Origin: Metaphire vulgaris | Taxonomy: Eukaryota; Annelida; Clitellata; Crassiclitellata; Megascolecidae | DNA: 64,000 bases | Assembly: GCA_018105865.1 (NCBI GenBank) | Contig: CM030851.1 | Span: 9,519,828 to 9,583,827, forward strand | Reading direction: 5' to 3' | Notes under the pieces: generated by a model | Seen by the model: only the letters and a program-made list of their open reading frames with translations | Databases searched by the model: none | What the model was told of the DNA's origin: nothing | Made by a program: the position numbers and the translations under genes | Shown here: in pieces, positions 57,701-64,000 of the stretch | Layout: each line of letters begins with the position of its first letter | Position numbering within the stretch: the first letter of the stretch is position 1

Positions 57701-60700
57701 AAGTGATAATTCATAATTTATGGTCCAATGCTGTGGTATAATATGGAGCACACCGCAATGTAAAAATGTAATATGAAAGTTTGCAGTTGGCCTATTTATG
57801 CATTGATATTTCTGTTATTTCATTTTTTTTGTCATTTGATTTTTAAGGCATATAAGCAGGCTTTTGATATGCTTGAAAATTCTGAAAATGTTGTAATAAA
57901 ATGCTTGCAGGTGTATCATATTACTGACTTTTTGAATTGATTTTTAGCTCTAATATAGAATATCAGCAGCTGTTTCCAGCCAGCTTAGTAATCAGGCTTT
58001 TATAAGAGCTGAATTAATTTAAAACTACAACTGACTCATACAATGTCTTCCTTCATTTTGTGCTAACAATCAGTTTTTTTTTCATCAGTGTAAGAGAAAA
58101 CCTGCATTTTATAAATTTATGGCCAGTTTCATTTTCAGTCCACCACTGATGTTTTGATTCAATACACTCTGAATACAGTTATTGATTTGATCATGCCGTT
58201 TGTGATGAATGTTGGCATAAATGCAACCAATGCACCAACAATACAGCACTTGCAAATTATCTTGCTTTGACAGCCAAGACCAGATAGTGGTGGTGGTGGT
58301 GGCGGTGGTGGTGGTTGGGGAGATGGGCACTGGCCAAATGTTAGCGGACAACAACGACCTCAGAAGGCAACTTCAATGAGTGGTGCATGGGATATCAACG
58401 ACTGGATGTCAGGCAGTAGAAGAGTAGGTATTTTTATTTTATTTATCTATTCTCGGCCAATTTTTTTAAGCGCAGTAGCAGGGCTAATACCCACAACAAG
58501 AGCGCTTCACGCATAATAATCACAAGTAGCTCACTCTAAATAAGTGAGTTTTTAAGTTCTTAATAAAAAGTCCAGCAGAGTCCGTGCTGGTCACGTTGTC
58601 CGGCAGAGTGTTCCACAGTGTAGGGTTTCCCCGCGTGAACGACCTTTCTCCCATATTGATGGTCTTGGATGGTGGAGGGACGAGGAGTTTCCCATGTTGA
58701 CTGGACCGCAGGTGTAATCTTCGTTCATTTGTCGTCGACCTCTGCACAAGTGAGGTATATAGTATGGCATATCTTAGTTTAGAGAGGAGTAATCTTACAA
58801 TATTGCACAGCATTTTATGCTTATAGTGTCGCAAGTATTGAACTTATTTTGCAGTCTTTGCATAATGCAAGTACAAAATATTCTGTGCATTTATGCATGT
58901 TGTAGACATGGGCACTTTGTATGTGTACAAATATAATAGATTTAGCATTCATTTAATGATTATTTTGGACTTAGGTGTCCATAATATGTTGCATGACTTA
59001 TACTTATAAAATATAATAGAGGTACCTAGGGCTTTGCTAATGAGTACTGACTAATAATGTAAAGCTGAAGTGGATGTTTATATTTAGAAGAATTGTTCTT
59101 TGTACTCTAGGCTCTGTAATCTAAGATTAGTTTAGCTTTCCTGTTCTTGTACTCAATGGGAATTTAGTTTACAATATAAAACAGTCTAGCTTTGCTTATA
59201 CTCTAGATCTACTTATAATAGACTGCAATTCAACTACACCCGCTTATGTATTGGGCTGTAATTGTGTTTTATATCTGTTGAAATGTATTGAAGATTACGG
59301 GGTTTCATTAGTTGAAGTTGGTTGTGCACTTGAACATAAAAATGGAATTATACACACGTGATAAGTTTTTTTTGTTTTAAGCAGCAGAATGATTTTCCGA
59401 TGCCTGGAGTTAGCGGAGCCAAAGGCCCGACTCCACAGAGGAGTGTCGTTCTCCAGCAGCTTCTTAGTATGGGATTTCGAGTGAGTGCTTATTTTTGCAT
59501 GTATTGGCGCTTCATCTTTCTCTCAGTGCAGCTAAACAGTTTGGCTTGCCTTGACTATGGTTGTTGAGGCATGCTGTAGATCACGGGTCTCTGAAGTACA
59601 GCCCGCGGGCCAGATACGTCCCGCCAAGATCCGTAATCTGTCCTGCTGCAAAAAAGAGGAACTTGTGTAAATCATACAAAATCTATTGTACTAAATTTAA
59701 TTTCTTGAGCTTGTGACCTGCTGAGTGTTCAGAAGTTGGCAATGTGGCCTCTGGATAAAAGACTTTGGAGAGCCCTCTTGTTCTGTGATTGTGTAATGAA
59801 GATTGTTCTTCATTGCAAGCATATTTTATAATTTTATAAATTTGCAAAGTTATGAGACTGAGCTTTTCTTGAACTATAAACCTTACAATTCTCCGGTTAA
59901 GCTCTCTGTGAATTATTACATTTTTAAAATAAAAATAATAATATTTGCACAGAAGCATTTTTCTTGGTGAGCAACTGTCTCTTGAAATGTGTATTTTTGA
60001 ACATAAAGCTGTTTATATTGTAGAAAGAAGATGCCCAGAATGCTCTGATAAGCAATAACATGAATTTAGAGAGTGCCATTTGTAAGTGACCAAGAGTCTA
60101 TTCATGTCAATATGGTTTTTCACCAATTTTGCATTTGGAATTTATCACCAAGTGAAATATTTTGCCTCTGTTGAACTTGAATGAATCGAATGATATAATT
60201 ATGAGATGGTACAGTTAGTGGCCCAGTGGTTAGTGAACTGGCCTGCCAGTCATTGGGTCTGTGGTTCAAGGTCTGTTTATATTATGTTACAGTGTGTAAT
60301 GACATTATGTTACAGTGTGTAATGGCATTATGTTACAGTGTGTAATGGCCATGCCTAACTTATGAATGTGTCATGAGTGCAGTGGAAGGTAACGAATTAT
60401 TGTACTTAGACCGGGAGTATTCAGATGGTGGCCCGTGGGCCAGGTCCGGCCTGCCAAGGGGTGTGAAATGACTCATAAAGATACTGAAATGATAAATAAC
60501 TTCTTTTCTAATGCTTGCAGAATATATTTTTAAATGTCTTTTCAACATATCTGTTTTCTATTACTTAATGATAAATGGCAACTACTGATTTTAAAAACAC
60601 CTGGCCCATGGGCACCAGTCATACAAAAATTTGGCCCTTCCTAAAGTTTAATTGAATACCTCTGACACAGACCACGGACCAAATTGGGTATTGCTTACGT

Positions 60701-63700
60701 GTTGAGTTGGCAAATATAACGACTGTCTTTGGAAGTCAGTGACCTGGTACTGTCACTGTATCAACTGACTGCTCATTTTCCTATGAGGCTTTCATTTCAT
60801 ATGCTTAACCCCTTAACTGGGGATCCCGGATATATCCGTCCATTTTACATTGAGTTACAGTTAAATACACGGTTAAGGGGTTAAGAGTGCCGTAGAGCTG
60901 ATTAAAGCTAAGTATTTCACGTAGAATTGCCGTTTATGTCATATAAAGAGTAGTGGTCATTTGTGGTCACTGTACTGTTGTAGCTGAACTGCTAACCAGT
61001 CGCCTTCGTCCTGATCCCGAGGTTTCTGACCTCCAAAGGGGTCGTATGCTGCGGCCCAGTGATGATCTTACCTCTGACACTTCGCTTGATACAAATAGTC
61101 TCCTGTTTGGTCTACCAAACTTGGGACAGCTCAATAATAATCCGTTTAATCTAGCTGGAGGAGGTGCCAATCCTCAGCAGGTGCTAGCCAGCCAGCAGAG
61201 GCCGGTGGGGCCTACTAGTCTTCAAGCTTTTGGTTCTAGTCTGGGTAACCAACCATCTGGTTTGCCAGACTTCAGCTCTCTCTTACAGGTACGCGATTTT
61301 ATAATACGGTTGTTGTTTGAGTTTTTCTTTGCATAACTCCTATATATATGTCATTTATTTCTACTTCTAGATTTTATTCGTTGTTCTGTTCTGGTGCAAA
61401 CTAAGGTCACCATAGAATTATGGGGAAGTTTTGGCTCAGAAAATGTCCTCCAGTAACCCACCTGCTAGTTTCACATCTTCCTCACCCTTCATCTGCCTCA
61501 TACTTCCATCAATATTTATGCAGGACAGATTCTTTGTGAACCTCTTACATGAGAACATCACCAGTAATGCAGATGCATTATTTTTAGCAATATAAATGTG
61601 GATATTAGAAATGAGCAAGTTGAGTTAGATGCTTGAGAATGGTGTGGCATTTCTATGAAGACATACAGGTTTGCATTTGCATGGAGACATTGAAAACTGG
61701 GAGACAATATGCATTTTGTTATTTGCCTTATTTTATGCACGTAAACCACATTTTGTAAGTCTTTACTGTCTGACATCTTATATCTATATTTCCCAAACTG
61801 TGAGTCGTGACCCAAAAGTGGGTTGCAGGGCTCAGTTTAATGGGTCATGGGGTAGCACGAAACTAGATTCAAACGTGTCATTTTATAAGCATTACCACAA
61901 TGTCACAAGCCTTGAAAGTTGCAAGTAGAATTAGGTTTTAAGAAATTTATATGCCTGCAATCCTTCTTACACGGCTTATATTAAAATGATTAGTGTTTTG
62001 TCCAATTTTAGTTGGCTATAAATTGTCGGGGTCGCAGCATGTTACAAAGCCGCTGAAGTGGGTCTCTGTTCCAAAAAGTTTGGGAAACCCTGTCTTATTT
62101 GGCTAAAACACGCATGTGTTGCAGGTGTACTACACTATTGTATGTGATGTTTGTGAAACTGTTATATTTCTAAGCAAAAACTCCTAGCATGATACAAAAA
62201 TTTCTGTGCTGTGATTTCAAGGAAAGTTTTTTCTGAAGACTTTTGTGAAGCAGACTAGTTGTGCGCCAGCTAGCATTTGTCGGAGTTGTATTTAAGTTAA
62301 TGACTTGGGCGTCATTGTCTGTATCAATGCCTGAAGTCTTGGAACGTAGTGTTTATTGTGACTTGTTGTGCCAGTAGTCAGCAAGTGCTTGAATGCACGG
62401 CTTACTGTATAATTTGTGTTGGGTTCAGAATTGGTCTGAATTACAAAAGACATTTTATGGGTATTAACCCCTTGACTGCAACGTGTAAATATATTCATTG
62501 CTGCTAGACTACCCTACTTACATCCGGGCTTAAAAACTTGCCAGACATCGCAGAGGTCACGTGATTTCCAGCCAGGCATCACTGTCCAGTTGTCAAAAAA
62601 TATCTATTCAACAATGTGGACATTGGCAATTCACTACATTACTGGACGCTGGGTTTACATACTAATATATGATGACGCTCTTCGTTGTGCTGCATTGGCT
62701 AATAGGCATGGCTTGTCGTCAGTCACGCTGCCGTCAAGGGGTTAACATCTTTTATCTTAAGCATGGACTTGGAGATCTTTGTAAGATGATCGTATTTGCA
62801 ATTACAACTGAAATAGCTTTGTCCTATGAGTAGATATGAATGACAGTGTTTTATTGTGTTTGTGTAATTCAAGAAGTTTTGTTTAACTGGAATTGTTTAA
62901 ATTCATAAATCGTGATTTAATAATTATTCGTGTACTTGTGAATTATTTTCATCATAATCGACTTTGTGTCATTTTAATATTTTGAATAGGTAACCCGCTT
63001 TTACCATCCAGGTAAATTTTTAAAAAAAATTATTGCTAACTTATTGCCTAAAGCAGAATGATTGAGACAATGCCTGTTGACCGATAGTTTTCTTTAACAG
63101 AGAACCAATCAGGTGATGAATAACTCGGTGTTAACACCACCTCATCATCAGCAGCAGCAGCTGATGCAGCAGCTGATGCAAAACGTTCAGGCAGCAATTC
63201 AACTCGGCCTGCTGCCGTCAAACATGATGAAGCCACAGATGCTCATGAACAACAGCTTTGTCGTCAACGTCCAACGACTTCTTCAACTCTACGAAATGCA
63301 CCAGAAACTCAGCGAGCAGTGCCAGCTCATCCACAGCCAGCACCAGGGCTCCGTCCTCTCCTCCGTCGCTCAGCAGCGCCTCGTCGAGATCACCATCACC
63401 ATCGTCGGTCTCCAGCAGCAGATTGACCAGGTAAAGCAGCAGATCATCCATATGTCGTCGATGCCAACGTCGGTCGGTTCGTTGCCGCCTGTCGACCAAC
63501 TGCTGAAGGGCCTTCAGGTGAAAGATGATAGCACGGTCGCTTCAAGGCTCATGAGCCAGTGGAAGATCGACAACGACGCCGACATCAAGCCAGCCCAACA
63601 TTCCACTGGCCTCGACATGCCAATAACCGAGTCTACCTGGATGCCTATGTCTTCTGCATCATCTGCCTCGTCCTGGTCTGGCTCTGCTGCTGCTGCTGCC

Positions 63701-64000
63701 GCCGCCATCATCGAAGATGCTTCCTCATGCGGCGCCGGTATTACTACCAACGGCACTTCCTTGGACGGTAAGGTACAGTCGTCCACCGGCATTAGTCTAA
63801 CATCTACTCTGTCATCTACCACCGCCGCCGTTTCTGAAAGTGCTGCTGCGAGCTCGGCGGGCGCGTGGCGGCCCCGGCGTCCGCGCTCGACATCGAGGAG
63901 TTCGTCCCGGGCAAGCTGTGGCAGGGTCCGAGCACGAAAAACGTCGAGGACGATCCGTACATCACGCCCGGCAGCGTCACTCGAAACTCTCTCAGCACCA
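54715..64000 (+). CDS. TNRC6: TNRC6/GW182 microRNA silencing scaffold, 3' part outside window
   Basis: GW182 proteins bind Argonaute through GW/WG motifs and recruit poly(A)-binding protein and deadenylases in cytoplasmic P bodies. Exons join in phase: 54715-56436, 58274-58423, 59382-59480, 60024-60081, 60984-61288, 63101-63772, then 63853 onward. The first exon (574 codons) is Ser/Gly/Asn-rich with many GW/WG pairs. It includes the Argonaute-binding signatures INSNDGWGKTAIRQDTAWLI (about residue 285) and VDDGTSVWGDP (about 495). Exons 3-5 encode the UBA domain (LQQLLSMGFR, KEDAQNALISNNMNLESAI). The sixth is Gln-rich with a predicted coiled coil (VGLQQQIDQVKQQI). The last shows the conserved EEFVPGKLWQGP ... 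DPYITPGSV block. The RRM and PABP-binding parts lie beyond the window. The start is the first ATG after a likely acceptor (TTTCAG at 54659); further 5' coding exons cannot be excluded. The junction near 63773-63852 is uncertain. Confidence 0.95.
57125..57293. repeat. Perfect 39-bp inverted repeat in TNRC6 intron
   Basis: 57125-57163 and 57255-57293 are exact reverse complements, separated by 91 bp of AT-rich DNA. The arms begin CAATTTTTCCACCACATAAG. The unit could be a MITE with long TIRs or a hairpin-forming intronic RNA. No duplicated flanks are obvious. Confidence 0.92.
58428..58840 (-). repeat. Non-LTR retrotransposon 3' fragment in TNRC6 intron
   Basis: The minus strand encodes LHLRSSQHGKLLVPPPSKT, MGERSFTRGNPTLWNTLP and IKNLKTHLFR before a stop, the C-terminal signature of CR1/L2/Rex-like reverse transcriptases. 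A 3' UTR with GAAGCGCTCTTG follows, ending at an AATAAATAAA-rich tail only a few bases from the TNRC6 donor at 58424. Confidence 0.82.
59583..59780. mobile_element. Possible decayed hAT-type MITE
   Basis: ACGGGTCTCTGAAGTACAGC and GACTTTGGAGAGCCCTC are roughly complementary, and AGCCCGCGGGCC is typical of such elements. No clear target duplication. Confidence 0.4.
60214..60350 (+). repeat. tRNA-derived SINE head plus a 23-bp tandem repeat
   Basis: GGCCCAGTGGTTAGTGAACT (A-box) and TGTGGTTCAAGGTC (B-box) form a tRNA-like head. It is followed by three copies of ATTATGTTACAGTGTGTAAT plus GGC (starts 60281, 60304, 60327). Confidence 0.6.
60412..60664. mobile_element. hAT-type MITE in TNRC6 intron, 253 bp
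   Basis: Left end CGGGAGTATTCAGATGGTGG, right end TTAATTGAATACCTCTG. Flanks ACTTAGAC and ACACAGAC match in 6 of 8. Contains GGCCCGTGGGCCAGG near the left and CTGGCCCATGGGC near the right. Confidence 0.7.
61784..62092. mobile_element. hAT-type MITE (TTTCCCAAACT family) in TNRC6 intron, 309 bp
   Basis: Left end CTATATTTCCCAAACTGTG, right end AAAGTTTGGGAAACCCTG. Flanks TCTTATAT (61776-61783) and TCTTATTT (62093-62100) match in 7 of 8. Contains GTGAGTCGTGACCC and GGGTCGCAGC, common in hAT-derived elements. Confidence 0.82.

Overview
The window is animal nuclear DNA. It has spliced genes with GT-AG introns, tRNA-derived SINEs, decayed non-LTR retrotransposon ends, many small hAT-type MITEs and very heavy microsatellite content. 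The three recognisable genes are metazoan: ATPAF2, FBXL16 and TNRC6/GW182. No plasmid, phage or bacterial operon structure is visible. A marine invertebrate is my best guess from the repeat style (retrotransposon 3' ends with GCGCTATA-like tails and trinucleotide tails), but the species cannot be fixed from sequence alone.

Layout. About 1-7.6 kb is repeat-rich intergenic DNA. About 7.6-16.5 kb holds ATPAF2 on the + strand: seven exons that join cleanly in frame plus a tentative first exon. About 16.5-34.2 kb is intergenic sequence dominated by microsatellites, tandem duplications, MITEs and retrotransposon debris; it has GC-rich islands near 18.4-18.65 and 23.6-24.3 kb but no gene I can defend. 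About 34.4-36.5 kb holds FBXL16 on the - strand: a large first coding exon and a second LRR exon, with the last exon not found. About 36.5-48.4 kb is again repeat-rich, with several MITEs nested inside other MITEs and an unidentified frame-broken coding-like stretch at 45.05-45.4 kb. From a GC-rich, probably promoter-bearing region at 48.46-48.9 kb to the window end runs TNRC6/GW182 on the + strand, with seven coding exons visible and the 3' part cut off by the window edge.

The three genes do not form a functional unit. ATPAF2 is a mitochondrial chaperone for assembly of the ATP synthase F1 alpha subunit, FBXL16 is an F-box/LRR protein, and TNRC6 is the Argonaute-binding scaffold of microRNA silencing.

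The most distinctive content is the transposon record. I could match 7-8 of 8 flanking target-site bases by eye for most of about twenty short TIR elements, and 6 of 8 for a few more. Six sites show one element inserted in, or tandemly arrayed with, another, including a MITE inserted in a copy of its own family. Other points worth checking are a perfect 39-bp inverted repeat in a TNRC6 intron, a MITE starting six bases after the ATPAF2 stop codon, a GC-AG intron in ATPAF2, a short-intron-or-frameshift question in the last visible TNRC6 segment, and a GA tract of about 550 bp. I found no clearly new biological system.
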